Source: Gliomastix tumulicola (taxonomy: Eukaryota > Ascomycota > Sordariomycetes > Hypocreales > Bionectriaceae). From it: 64,000 bases of DNA. The stretch spans positions 2,852,001 through 2,916,000 of the forward strand of contig BCHX01000001.1 of NCBI GenBank assembly GCA_001599755.1. The letters are read 5' to 3'. Made by a program: the position numbers and the translations under genes. A model generated the notes under the pieces. It saw only the letters and a list, made by a program, of their open reading frames with translations. It had not been told where the DNA came from and did not search any database. Of this stretch, positions 41,143-51,791 are shown piece by piece (the stretch's first letter is position 1; every line of letters starts with the position of its first letter).

Positions 41143-41699
41143 GAAGAAAACAAGGACGAGGAGGGCGGTGAGAACGAGAACATGGGAGTCGGAAAGAACA
41201 ATCACATGGAAATGGATGCTTCAAATCAGGTCATTTCGGCGCAGAACATGGAAAGAATTAGCGAGGTAAGAGACCAAAAGGAATAGCTTGCATTAATTAT
41301 CCTGATTTGGGCCTCAGACTAGACAGAAATAAATTAAAGCTGCCAAAGTATTGATCCTATCACTTGGTCTCAGCTCCTTTGGTGACTTCTGATGTTACTG
41401 CTAGTAGAGTTGGACCCTGAGGTGGATTGGTCACCCCACAGGCAACCCACGTTACGTAGCTCCCACCTCTGAAATCCGCTGCCCCTCCACGAGCTTCAAT
41501 CCTACAACTCCCACCTCAAGACAGCTTCTTCACCATCCAAACGCCGGGAGTATCACGTCAACGCGCCTAATCCTTGAACGGCTTCTCCAACCTCAAGGAT
41601 CTCTCCCTCAGCAAGAAACCTGCCACAAGCGCTGGTGTCGCATCACACCACCCTTCCCGCCGATAATACCTTACCTCACCACCCAAACAAACCACAGCC
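41143..41699. other. Intergenic region
   Basis: A 557-base gap. It holds the possible second exon of the small acidic gene on its left and the TMA17-like promoter on its right. The last 200 bases before 41700 are CA/CT-rich. Confidence 0.4.
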
Positions 41700-42359
41700 A
41701 TGTCCGCCGACACAACCCCGATATCCTCCTCCCGCTTCGCGGCCGCGCTCAAGGACCTCTCCGTCGAGATGCTGCGCCTCAAGGTCCTCGAGATCCGCAA
41801 CTCCATCGCCCACCTCCAGTACTCCAACGACCAGCTCAAGCCCTTTGCCGAGGGGACCGCCGTCGCGGCATCCTCGACCTCCACAACCACGATTTCCACC
41901 GCCACCAACAACGAGCCGGATCAGGACTGCATAGATGCGATACGCGAGAACGAGGCCGTCATCGATCGCATGGCGGAGCGGATAGCGCTGATACGGCTGG
42001 AGGTCGAGGAGCGCGGCGTCAGCTGGAATGAGTTCCAGAGCAAGGAGGAGCTTGAGGCGCAGCAGCAGCAACAGCAGCAGCGGGAGAGTGAGCAGAATGG
42101 AGGACAAGAAGAAGAGGAAGAAGAAGGGGAAGAAGGCAGCAGGGTGAATGGGAACGGCGTGGGGCATTCAGCGTGGACGGATGGGACGTTCCAGACGGGC
42201 ACGATACGGAATGGCGAGGTGCATTTCGATGCGCCGCAGGGCCAGACACAGGGCGGCTCTCTGAGCGATGAGCAGCTTCGACGGGCGCTCGAGGAGCGGA
42301 TGAGGGAACTGAATCACGATGACAGTCCGGGAGATGAAGACGGCGGTATGCATTTGTAA
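41700..42359 (+). CDS. tma17: TMA17/ADC17-like proteasome assembly chaperone
   Basis: Single exon of 219 residues. The N-terminal approximately 120 residues carry the pattern of yeast Tma17: a helix LSVEMLRLKVLEIRNSIAHL, then QYSNDQLKPF, an acidic linker, DAIRENEAVIDRMAERIALI and a short charged helix. In yeast, this stress-induced protein binds the Rpt6 ATPase and helps build the 19S base of the proteasome. The C-terminal half is longer than in yeast and low in complexity: a seven-Gln run, a Glu run, and a final helix DEQLRRALEERMRELN. Assignment rests on the repeated SxxHLxxSN and RENExxI patterns, so it is probable rather than certain. Confidence 0.7.
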   Translation: MSADTTPISSSRFAAALKDLSVEMLRLKVLEIRNSIAHLQYSNDQLKPFAEGTAVAASSTSTTTISTATNNEPDQDCIDAIRENEAVIDRMAERIALIRLEVEERGVSWNEFQSKEELEAQQQQQQQRESEQNGGQEEEEEEGEEGSRVNGNGVGHSAWTDGTFQTGTIRNGEVHFDAPQGQTQGGSLSDEQLRRALEERMRELNHDDSPGDEDGGMHL

Positions 42360-42864
42360 TGGACACTGGAGTGGTGACTCCGGAGCTTCCATGCAAAAAT
42401 GTAATAATATCAAACGAAATCATAAGAACCTGCACAACGAATACCCCACACAACAGAGAAGGCAAGGCTGGCTGGCACGGGATCACGGACAGCACGAGTG
42501 CTCGTGTAAGAAGATTCAAAAATGAAATTTGGCAGACGTTGTGCCAGCTGACCTATGGACACTAAACTGTGACCTGAGGAGGATATGACTATGACCCCCC
42601 CAAAGCGCTCTCTTTTTTAATGTTGGACAAAAAAAGATGACGCCGTTGTTTTGCTTCCCCAAGAGCATAACACCAACAACAGCCCAGATAAGATGAAAGA
42701 GGACAAAGAATAAAAACATAAAAGACCGAATCAAATACACCCATGCCCCGAAACCCAACAATGCGCCTCGCACCCTGCCTTTGTAATCCAAAATAGAATC
42801 GCTCATCCAAAGAAGAGCAAATTGAGCTCGCTGTTGCCGACAGTTTCAAATGGTGAATAATCAA
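42360..42864. other. Convergent 3' intergenic region
   Basis: A 505-base gap between the TMA17-like gene and the next minus-strand gene. It is AT-richer than its surroundings, with no gene. Confidence 0.5.
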
Positions 42865-44094
42865 TCAGTCCGAGTCGTCTCCGACGGGCGACGCTGCGCC
42901 AGACAATGCCCGCGCTCTCGTCGAGCGCCGCTTCTTCGAAAGTTTCGCTGATAACCGCGGGGTGCCATCGGAGGCTGTGCTGACGATCGTTTCTAGTTTG
43001 GGTCTTTGGGCCAGTTGCGTCCTCGTCGTGCCTTGGGCACCAGGCACGCTCAATGTGTGTGACTTCTTCAGTGTCGGCGTGGTCGAGCCCAGTTCGATGT
43101 CGGAGGTCGCGTCCAGATCCTCGCCGTTTTGCACGTTTCCTCCGCTTCTGGTACTCCGCCTTCGCTGGGGAAATTCAAACGCCTCCTCCGCGCCGTCCAG
43201 GGACAGACTCCGACTCCTGGGGAGATTCAGTGACACCTGGCTCCGTGCCACAAACAACGACTCGATCAGCTCCATCTCGGTGGGATCGCTCTCTTTCCGT
43301 AATCTCTCCTTGACGAGCTTCTGCTGTACCAGACGTCCCAGTTGCACCTCCTCCGACTGGCCTATCCGGCCGCTCGATCTGCTGCTCGAGCTGAAAGCCC
43401 GACTCACGGGGACCTTTCCCTCCATCACCTTTGCCGGCGGTGGAGGTTGCAGCATCCACTGGTGCGCAGCCCGGTGAGGGGCTTTGCTGCTGACGACCGG
43501 CGGGTGATAATCGTTCACGGGCGGGTTCTTTGGCGAGAAGTAAAAGTCCTGGCGCGCCTGCTCCGTGACCTCCCTCTCGACCCCCTTTCTAGGGTCCATC
43601 AGCCGGCCGGCGGACACGCGGGCCTTGGACAGGGCATCCATAAACTTCTGGCCCGACCACTGCCCCCACAGCTCCTCGTCCTCCCTCTGGTAGCCCTGGC
43701 GGCAGTTCCAATCGTCTGACAATGCATCGTCCTCAGGTATGACGGTCGTACTATCACCGAAGTTGGTCCTACTATCGCCCACGTTTGTGCACTCTGACAC
43801 GCTGGGTGCCTCACTATCCTTGCCAGAGCTTGTCAGACCGCGCTGGCTCGAATTCTTGCTAGCTGATTTCTTAGGAAGGCTCGGTCCCATGTTGATCTCC
43901 TCCTGCCAGTAGGGGTTGGTGGCGAAGGGCGACGGGTGGCGGTAGAGCCCCGGCTGCGTCTCCTCGAGCTTGGCCTTCATCTCCCTCTCCTTCTTGGCCT
44001 GGTCCTTGGCCTTCTGCCGGTGACGGACTTTGGCGCATGGTGTGCAGGCTAGGAAGTAGAAGACGGCCGACTGGACGGCGACGGGGAACGACAT
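42865..44094 (-). CDS. Conserved filamentous-fungal protein of unknown function
   Basis: Single exon of 409 residues. The start is hydrophobic (SFPVAVQSAVFYFLACTPCA), a possible signal anchor or lipid-modified segment containing two Cys. It is followed at once by a strongly basic helix (KVRHRQKAKDQAKKEREMKAK). YRHPSPFATNPYWQEEI is a compact conserved-looking block. The rest is Ser/Arg-rich and disordered, with many basophilic kinase-type sites (RRRST, KKRRST). The pattern suggests a membrane-tethered, phosphorylated scaffold, but no family or function is recognised. Confidence 0.72.
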   Translation of the reverse strand: MSFPVAVQSAVFYFLACTPCAKVRHRQKAKDQAKKEREMKAKLEETQPGLYRHPSPFATNPYWQEEINMGPSLPKKSASKNSSQRGLTSSGKDSEAPSVSECTNVGDSRTNFGDSTTVIPEDDALSDDWNCRQGYQREDEELWGQWSGQKFMDALSKARVSAGRLMDPRKGVEREVTEQARQDFYFSPKNPPVNDYHPPVVSSKAPHRAAHQWMLQPPPPAKVMEGKVPVSRAFSSSSRSSGRIGQSEEVQLGRLVQQKLVKERLRKESDPTEMELIESLFVARSQVSLNLPRSRSLSLDGAEEAFEFPQRRRSTRSGGNVQNGEDLDATSDIELGSTTPTLKKSHTLSVPGAQGTTRTQLAQRPKLETIVSTASDGTPRLSAKLSKKRRSTRARALSGAASPVGDDSD

Positions 44095-46364
44095 GATGGC
44101 AGCGGTGGGGCGAAGTGCTCGTTTTCTCGTGGCATAAAGTCGGATTCCGAGGATGCTATGTCGTCAATCCTATGGGAGGAGAAGGGAATTTCGTGGTGAA
44201 ATAGAGTGTGTTGCGAACTTCTCTGTCGCCCCGGCTTATATTGGACGGTGGCTTCTCAAACTCATTACCCGGGCGGCGGCCCCCCAATGAAGATCAGGCG
44301 AACCGCCGAGGAAGCGAGTATGTTTCAGAGAATATATCGTCGATCTGCACAGTGTCCAAGCAATATATTGTGTTTGTTCGTGTTGTGCAGTGCTGTAGTT
44401 CTGATCGTTTCGTAACTCCTTTAACGTTCGGGGGGGCCCCGTTTTGGCTGTTGTCTGGACCGCCGTTGTGACGATGCTCGTGGCGTCAATTTGTTGGTTC
44501 TAAGATGTCGGAATATCTGTACCAGCTTGTTCGATACAGCGCACCTGAGCCAGCCAGGTTCTCGGTGATTCCAGTGCAGGAAAGGTCGTCGGCGGTATGG
44601 AAGGGTGGCGTGGTCGTGGCGCCTAGGACTGAGGAGGGCGAATGTCGAAAGGGAGGAGAGCGGGACAGAATCAAACGGTCTGGAGACGCCAAATGACGGG
44701 GGCAATGGAGAGGGACAAGGAGAGAGACAAAGTTAAGAGAATAGAAGCAGAGGGGGGAAAGAATGGCTAGAGACGAAGTCAATCTCCCAACAAACTGTCC
44801 GTCAAGGAAGTGGGAGGAGATGGGTGCAGGTTGACTTCACTGGCTAGTAGACGGCCACAGGACAACAAGAACAAGGAGGACACACACACCCAACCCAACC
44901 CTTCACCTGAGTCCTCAGCGCATCTGGAAACATTGGACAGTGGAGTGGACATTGGACAGGGTGCCCAGGGTACGTACTAATGGAGCCAAAGACAGAAGGG
45001 ACTGGGTGAGATGCGGCACCTTCTCGGCCGTGGTTGGTTGGCTTTGGGGCTACTGATCTTGGCGGGCCCACCATGACCGCCGCGCGTTCACCATGGCAGC
45101 GCACAGGCAGGTGCTAACAGTGCTAACAGTGCTAACAGGCCCCCCAGCACCCCTCCTGCTGCAAATGAGGCCATGAGGGTTTGAGGGGGGCCATCTTACT
45201 AAGTAAGGCCTGGCCGCTGTGCCGGGGCTTCAGACACTGGGACGTGTTTCAATGCTGCCAGACCCAGGCGTGGCTTTGCCAGCGTCCAGGGGGGGGGCTG
45301 GACTGCGGTCAATTTCATCCATCAGTCCTGCAACCAACACACTGTTGGGTTGCCGGCCGTTCCATCCATTCCAATCGATCGAGGGGTCGGGCGCCGCCAA
45401 GGGACAGGACTGGAACAGGACAGGAAACCAATGATTGAAACGCCCGGGATCGTGTGGGTGGGCCGCCTCTTTGTCAGAACTCTGGCTCCGCGATGCAAAT
45501 GGACGAATGGTGACCACTCCCGCCCGAGGGAGACCCTACAACGTGGCCGTCATTTGATCGAAATACACCTCACTTGTCGGGTACCTTGCTGATGATCCTC
45601 CCCACGGAGCGCCCAACGTGGACAGCCCTTGGATGCCGACTGGTACGTGGTTGGAAGGACTTGATCACCCGCTCGCTCCAGCTGGGACCGGATCACGCCT
45701 ATTAACTACTTAGTACTCCTGGTCGCCACTGCCTGCCACATTCCTACTTGATTGGCGACGAGCCGAGATCAGATGTCAGATGCCCATGTCGAAATCAGTC
45801 TCTTTGTATAGCACACTTTGGTTTTTTTATCTTTCTCGTGACGAGATACAGGCCCTGTTCTTCCCAGACTTCCTTCCTATCGCAGTATATCGACCTTCAT
45901 ACCCCTCAAAAAAAGTCCCAGGACCCCTATCAGTGAACGGCCTCCTCAGTAACGTAACCCCCTCCACCGTTCCCAGAATTCGCTGCTGAAGGACTATCTC
46001 GCGCGAACAAAATTGATCAAGGCCTGTCTGGCCTCGCAAATTTCAATAGTTTTTGCAACCAGAACGCCAGAGCGCGTTTCATTGCTAAAATCAGGAGCAT
46101 CCAAGCCGAAGTTCAAGGCAAACAAAGAAGAAAAAAGACAAGGCGAGAATATAGAAAGAGAACGGAAGCATATAGAAGTGAGTAAGATGCGTGCAGCATT
46201 AACGCCGCCCTGCCAAAAGATCAGGGCTCAAAAGGCGGGACTGCATGGGGCTTGGGGCGGTAGTCGCGGTGTGGGAGAGTGCATATAAATCCGGATCGAA
46301 TCGAAGTAGCGTACAGTATTGCAGCAAACGGCGGGAAGGGGTTGCGTCGATTGCAGTTAGTTGT
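44095..46364. other. 2.3 kb gene-poor region
   Basis: No supported gene. It includes a three-copy tandem repeat at 45112-45138 and short CT/CA-rich strips. The left side probably holds the promoter of the 409-residue protein gene. The right side is downstream of the next minus-strand gene. Confidence 0.5.
45112..45138. repeat. Tandem repeat, unit TGCTAACAG x3
   Basis: Three perfect head-to-tail 9-base copies. Each contains CTAAC followed by AG, so on the plus strand it looks like stacked branch-site/acceptor pairs. No exon is known nearby. Confidence 0.85.
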
Positions 46365-47645
46365 TCAAACATCCCATTCCTCCTCGGCCTCCTCAGCAGG
46401 GTCGTCCTTGCTGGTGAGCGCAGAGAAGGACCCGAAGCTTTGCGTAGACTTAGCCGACGCGTTGTTGGTAGGAACAGAAGCCTTGGTCTGCTTTGGCTGG
46501 GCCGCCGGGCGGCTCACGACCTGGTCGTCCCCAGATTCAACGGGAGTCTCCTTCTTAGCCGACTTCTTAGACTTGGTCTTGACGGTGCTCCACTCGTCAG
46601 TCTCGTCCTTGAGCATCTCAAGCTGTTCCTCCTCCGAGGGGAGGGATGCCATCCAAGTAGCCTCAGACTGCGAGGTGGGTGCAGCCGGCGCGGCGGGCGC
46701 AGCTGGCTGCACAGCCTGGGGGGCAGGTGCCTCGAAAGTGTCGAGTAGCTGGTCGTCGTTGACCGCCTGGTTGCTCGATCCGTTGGGGGCTCCCTGCTTC
46801 CAGGCAGACTTATTGCCGTTGGTGACAACCCATTGAGAACCGTCCTTGGCCGGACGTCCTTCAGCAATGCGCGCCGTACGACGCTGCTTCTCCTCCAGAG
46901 CCTTTCGCTCCTTCTCGGCATCCTCACGAGCGGCCTTGGCAGCCTCAGCCTTCTTGCGGTTCTGGCGCTGCTTCTTCGTCTCGACTTGCTCGGGGGCCTT
47001 GGCGGGCTTCTTCTTGTTCTGCGTCTGAGAGTCGGTTCCGGTGAGCCTCAGGACAGACGGGCCGCTCGGGACAGGCTCAAGCATGTCGGCAACGCCGCCG
47101 GCATCAGCTGCCTCAGGCTCGGGAGAGTGGACCGGAGACAGGTCGTCATCCGCATCTGCACTGGTAGTGGACGGTGCAGATGGCTTGTCCTCCTCCTCCT
47201 CCTCGGGGTTGGCAATTTGGTTCGCGCGTGACTGCTTGACAGACTTTTCCTTGTGCTTGCCCGAGTCGGCCTTGGCCGCAAATTGGGTGCCCTTCTTGGC
47301 CTTGGAGAGCTGCTTAGCGAACTCTCGGTTGTCGACGCCATCGTCCGATGTATCGTTCGGTCGAGCATTGCTCAGGAAAGTGGAGGTCTCTGGGGCGTTG
47401 ACGCGAGGCTTCGCAGCTTTGGCCGTCGATTCCTGAGAGTCGGCAGCGAAGCTCTCGAGTCGCTGCTTCTTCTTCTTGTCGTCCTTCTTGGGCTCTGTCT
47501 GTCCGCTTCTTGCCGACTTGGCCTGCGCGGCGGCGGCACGTTTCCGAGCCTTCTGTGTCGAGACTTGATACAGCACGTATCCAACGCCGATCAGGGTGGC
47601 GTAGCCTCCTACGGTGTAGAGGTAGCTCATGCTAGAGTCGGTCAT
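46365..47645 (-). CDS. Conserved fungal single-pass membrane protein, Lys/Ala/Glu-rich
   Basis: Single exon of 426 residues. One N-terminal hydrophobic helix (SYLYTVGGYATLIGVGYVLY) is followed by a very long charged region, so the protein is probably anchored in the ER or outer mitochondrial membrane with a cytosolic tail. A long predicted helix around residues 220-260 (KKQRQNRKKAEAAKAAREDA) looks like a coiled coil or RNA-binding arm. WVVTNGNKSAWKQG, LPSEEEQLEMLKDETDEWST and the C-terminal EEAEEEWDV are the recognisable ordered or acidic blocks. The architecture is reminiscent of ribosome- or ER-associated adaptors, but no named family is recognised. Confidence 0.75.
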   Translation of the reverse strand: MTDSSMSYLYTVGGYATLIGVGYVLYQVSTQKARKRAAAAQAKSARSGQTEPKKDDKKKKQRLESFAADSQESTAKAAKPRVNAPETSTFLSNARPNDTSDDGVDNREFAKQLSKAKKGTQFAAKADSGKHKEKSVKQSRANQIANPEEEEEDKPSAPSTTSADADDDLSPVHSPEPEAADAGGVADMLEPVPSGPSVLRLTGTDSQTQNKKKPAKAPEQVETKKQRQNRKKAEAAKAAREDAEKERKALEEKQRRTARIAEGRPAKDGSQWVVTNGNKSAWKQGAPNGSSNQAVNDDQLLDTFEAPAPQAVQPAAPAAPAAPTSQSEATWMASLPSEEEQLEMLKDETDEWSTVKTKSKKSAKKETPVESGDDQVVSRPAAQPKQTKASVPTNNASAKSTQSFGSFSALTSKDDPAEEAEEEWDV

Positions 47646-50600
47646 TTCGAGAGTGTCGGATGTGGAGGAGAAAGAAAGAAAGAAAGAAATTGTTGGTATC
47701 GAGGTTGAAATTGATTGAAACAGATGCTCAGAAGCAATGGAAAGAGGCCACCTTCGCCTGCACGAGGCAGCTGAGGTTAGGGGGTGGCGAATGCAGACCC
47801 GGAAAGCCGGCCAAGCCCCGTGAATGAAACGCCCTCAGGGGGTTGGGAAGCTGAACAATTGCTCGGGCAAGATAGGCCAGAGGCTTCGTCGGTCAAGTCG
47901 AGCGGAATCGCAGCGGATGAAGGCGTTCAAAGGCTGATGGTTCTAAGGCCAGATTGATGTCTGCCAGGAGGAGCTTGTTGGAGAGCTGGATGATGAATTA
48001 TGTTAGGCCAGGTTGCAGGTAGCCAGCCGTGTGGAGAAGATGGGGTAGCTAGTGTCCCTGGCCAGATTAACGCTGAAGGCAAGTTTCGCCCAGGTAGGTG
48101 CCAATCAGTTGGGGTGGCTGAAGGGGGTACCGATTGTTGGCGACGGGCTCAGGAGGAAAAATCAAAAGAGTTGAATCAGCCTCGAGAGCGCCGCTGCAGA
48201 TGACAAAAGCAGGGCAATTGAATGGCCGCGGGCCGGTATCTGGCCAGGTGGTCTTTCGAGATGGAGGGCCTTGGTGGAAGAATAGGCCGAGATGGAACGT
48301 TGGTGGTCGCAACTGAGGTGATGGTGACAGGGATCAAGCATTGCTCCGAAGTGCTCTCAAGTTTGGAAAGAACCCCTGATGGTTGGTCCTTCCCGGTTAC
48401 CTAATGGAATTGCGTGGTGGGGCTCGGCGAAAAGCTTCCAGTTGCAGCTCAACCATGGGCACCTCATACGGGGTCTTGGCGCACAGGTAGAGGTACTTTA
48501 TTCTCAGTACTAGAACGCTCGTTTAGAAAGTAGCGAGTACGACAAGGTTCAGAGTCGAGACCCGACTCGATGGCACTCTTCACGAAAACTCCAGGAGGCG
48601 CCTGCGACCCTTCATTCTTCAACACGAGACCTCCTTATCACGCTTTCCTCGTCTCTTACGAGCTTGAGCGGCGTTTGTCGGGGACGGTCTAGAGCCTCAT
48701 GAGACATTCTGCAACATCGGGCTTGACGATCTCTTTCTGCAACACATTGCGCAATCAACAACTTTTACGGCCACGCAGCATTCCTGGCTCACGATCGGCA
48801 GCCTATCTCCGACAATTGACCAGGGAGGGCGTTTCGGGACGCTTTTAATCTAACACGCGCTGCAGCTTGGGGCTCTGAGGATCAGCACCTTCCGCGGCGA
48901 CAGCGAGGAGTGTGTGGTGTGTTTGCTAGCGAGAGCACCAGCTTTAACTGGAGATCCCAGAATCAGAATCACTGTCCTCTACGACTCACGTGCCCCGTTG
49001 CCCCAACAGTCGTACGGGATGCCTTGGGATATGTCGTGATTTGCTGCCGCTGCCGGCCAACCTTCCCAACTGACTGCAGTGGCTGGGGCTTCGCCTGATT
49101 GGCTCGCAGTCATTCGAGCGTGGCTGTTATCCAAGGGGAAGCCGTCCGTCCTCGTAGCACGACTCGATCTTCCCCCTCCTCAGCTTGATTGACGTTCGGT
49201 CGTCCCAATTAGATCAATCATTACCACCAGGTCGTACCTCGCTAGAGGTGCTTTTTTTGAGGGCATACTTCTGCGCACGGAGGTCTACATGTAGCTGACC
49301 AACAATCTGCCATGACGCAGATATGCTGGCCTCGGTGAAGAGATGGCTCTACGCAGGGGAGCTGATGAGTTGAGACGGGCGATGTCTACGTCTATCCGAA
49401 ACATCCGTCCAGCTGGCTTTGCCTGTTCGGTGGATGAAACGGGCCGTGGCGTTGTGGTATCGGTGTAGAAAACAGCTCCCATCCGACAGCGACGTGGTGT
49501 GGTCCAGCATAGGCTCGCTCTACGTGCGGTGAGACCGCAGCGAACAAACAATCCAAAAGTATCAGAAGCTGGAGTCTAGCCAAAACTTGAGCTGGGGGAA
49601 CTGCTTGCCGCCTTGCGATGCCGCTGACCTAGTATCAGTGTGGTGCATCAGATAGTAGCCCTGCTCTTCACTATTCCAGAGTTCACTGTTTTACTTAATC
49701 TAGGAAAATTCGCTCAGATACACGAAATTACTAAGTGCTTACTGTCCCTGTCTCAATGCCAGAGGGGAATTATTGTACTACAAGCTACTCCTCGCTGTTG
49801 TGCCACGATACTCTCTTGGTTTGCCCGTGTGACATTGTCATTGGGCAGGAGTCGCCATTGAATGCATATCAATTCCCACAAGCGCCTTCAAGCTATTTAA
49901 ATGGGTGGCAAGGTCTTGTCAGGAGCAACTTCTGTTGAAATTTGATCAAGAGGTCAGAAACTCGCAAATTGTATCCCCTCACATCAGCACTACTCCGAAG
50001 GCACGGGACTCGTCATATAGTCCCTAGAATCCACCAGAACGATAGCTGCACACGTCGGGTTTCAATTTTATTTACCGCACTTCTGCCATTGTCCAGCCGC
50101 AGGAGCGCCCTCATCATCAAGGAGTCGTAACCTGACCCTCATGTTCTCACGATACAGGTTGCCGCAGTCTCGATATTTCTCCTTAGCAAAAGTCTACAGT
50201 AGCATATTGCAAGGCGGAAGGATTTCAGAATACTCAATTAATTTTCTTCCAGCTTTGTCTCTTTTGTGCCAACGAGGTAACCCCTTCGATGGTCTTAAAA
50301 TCTAGGTTACATGTCGATGGCTTCGCCCTATCAACCTCAACGCGATCACACAGGAAAGCCGTATATCGCATGAAACTCTATTCTCTGTTTGATGTTTCTT
50401 CCGATTTTTCTGCTCGCTAAATTCATATTTCATTCTGACTGTAGCCTCGGTTTGTCTTGATTCATAACCAGAATAGTTGGTTTCCAACTCTGCTCTACTT
50501 CTTGAGGCGTCCCTCGTTGCTTCAATCCTAAGTTTAAGGAGTTTTAGTATTGTTTAGAGCTAACAAAGAAAGCAATGCCAGAAGCATCTTTTTGGAAATA

Positions 50601-50937
50601 GGAGATGGTGTCAGTAGACTAAGATTGTTGAGACGAACGAGCTTTTAGAGGTCTACGACATCCCCCTGCCAGACTCTATTGCAGCGCCCCAACGCATCGA
50701 CACTATCCCATTATTCCAAGTGGGTAGCGATCGTCTTACTACTGGGGACCCTGTCTATCCTTGAGTGTTTGTGGAAGATGAAAGTCCTCGAAGAAGGGGA
50801 GGGTCACAAGGAGTGGATCGAGACAGGGGGGATCTCGCTCCCTTCCAAGTCTCCTTATAAGCCATAACGGTATCCATGCTTATTGTAGTTATTCTTCTTC
50901 CCTCTTCCCTCTTCTCTCTTCCCTCAAAACACCCAGC
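47646..50937. other. 3.3 kb gene-free region with AT-rich island at the cluster edge
   Basis: No gene is supported. From about 49640 to 50660 the DNA is visibly richer in A and T than the rest of the window, with stop codons in all frames. It could be a decayed, RIP-mutated repeat or simply a non-coding spacer. It separates housekeeping genes on its left from the secondary-metabolism genes on its right. The last 60 bases before 50938 are CT-rich, as in many fungal promoters. Confidence 0.55.
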
Positions 50938-51738
50938 ATGAGCGAGACTCACCTCGAGCTGCTCCAGCCCGAAGACTGGACGCGGCCCTCGTCCTACTCA
51001 GGCTCCGCCAAACCCCTTTTCCTCATCCACGACGGCGGCGGCACCACATTCACGTACGCCTTCCTGTCGGCCCTCCACCGCTTCGTCTACGGGATCCGCA
51101 ACCCGCACTTCGCCTCCTCCGGGGAGACCTTTGCCGGCGGCGTGCCCGAGATGGGTCGCCTCTACGCGGGCTGGATCAGGGAGGCCGTCACGGGCTGTGA
51201 CTCCTTCCCTGCCTTCCAAACCAACGACGGCGTCATGGACATCATCCTGGGTGGCTGGAGCTTCGGCGGCCTGCTGAGCCTGGAGGTCGCCAAGGTGCTG
51301 GAGGGGGACGCCCGTGTCAGGGTGACGGGGCTTCTGATGATCGACACCGTCTTCCCCTCGAACGAAGCGACGGCGAAGCCCACACCGCCTCCCAGCGACG
51401 GGCCAAAGTCGAAGAACCAGCTGCTCTCTGAACGCGCGATGGAGAATGCTAGGCAGATGGTGCGGGAGTGGACGCTGCCCGTTTGGGAGCCTGTGAGCCG
51501 TCGACCGCGCGCAGTGCTCCTGAGGGCTGGGGGGCTCATCCCGTGGACGGAAAGCCCCCTCGATCTGGAACGACGGGGACAGCCAGGAAGCAGGCTCGGA
51601 TGGGATGACTATGACGGCAAAATGTTCGAGGAGGTGGTTGCGTTGGAGGGACATCACTTTGAGCTGTTCACGGGAGAGAGGCTTGAAGGGACGGCAGATG
51701 GAATCCGGCGAGCACTTGATATACTGGAGGATAGATGA
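50938..51738 (+). CDS. Stand-alone thioesterase (alpha/beta hydrolase, PKS/NRPS type)
   Basis: Single exon of 266 residues. The early block PLFLIHDGGGTTFTY supplies the oxyanion-hole region. The nucleophile elbow is GGWSFGG with Ser108. The catalytic His lies in EGHHFELF (239-240). The candidate acid is Asp136 in LLMIDTVFP. No secretion signal is seen. The size and motifs match discrete thioesterases that release or proofread polyketide or peptide chains from synthases. It overlaps no other gene and faces the acyltransferase tail-to-tail across 53 bases. Co-location with an HR-PKS 6 kb away suggests it acts on that product, which is inference. Confidence 0.85.
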   Translation: MSETHLELLQPEDWTRPSSYSGSAKPLFLIHDGGGTTFTYAFLSALHRFVYGIRNPHFASSGETFAGGVPEMGRLYAGWIREAVTGCDSFPAFQTNDGVMDIILGGWSFGGLLSLEVAKVLEGDARVRVTGLLMIDTVFPSNEATAKPTPPPSDGPKSKNQLLSERAMENARQMVREWTLPVWEPVSRRPRAVLLRAGGLIPWTESPLDLERRGQPGSRLGWDDYDGKMFEEVVALEGHHFELFTGERLEGTADGIRRALDILEDR

Positions 51739-51791
51739 ATACGTTCTTTCGCTTCCATCATCATATATATGGTCTCCTATGTACAGACATC

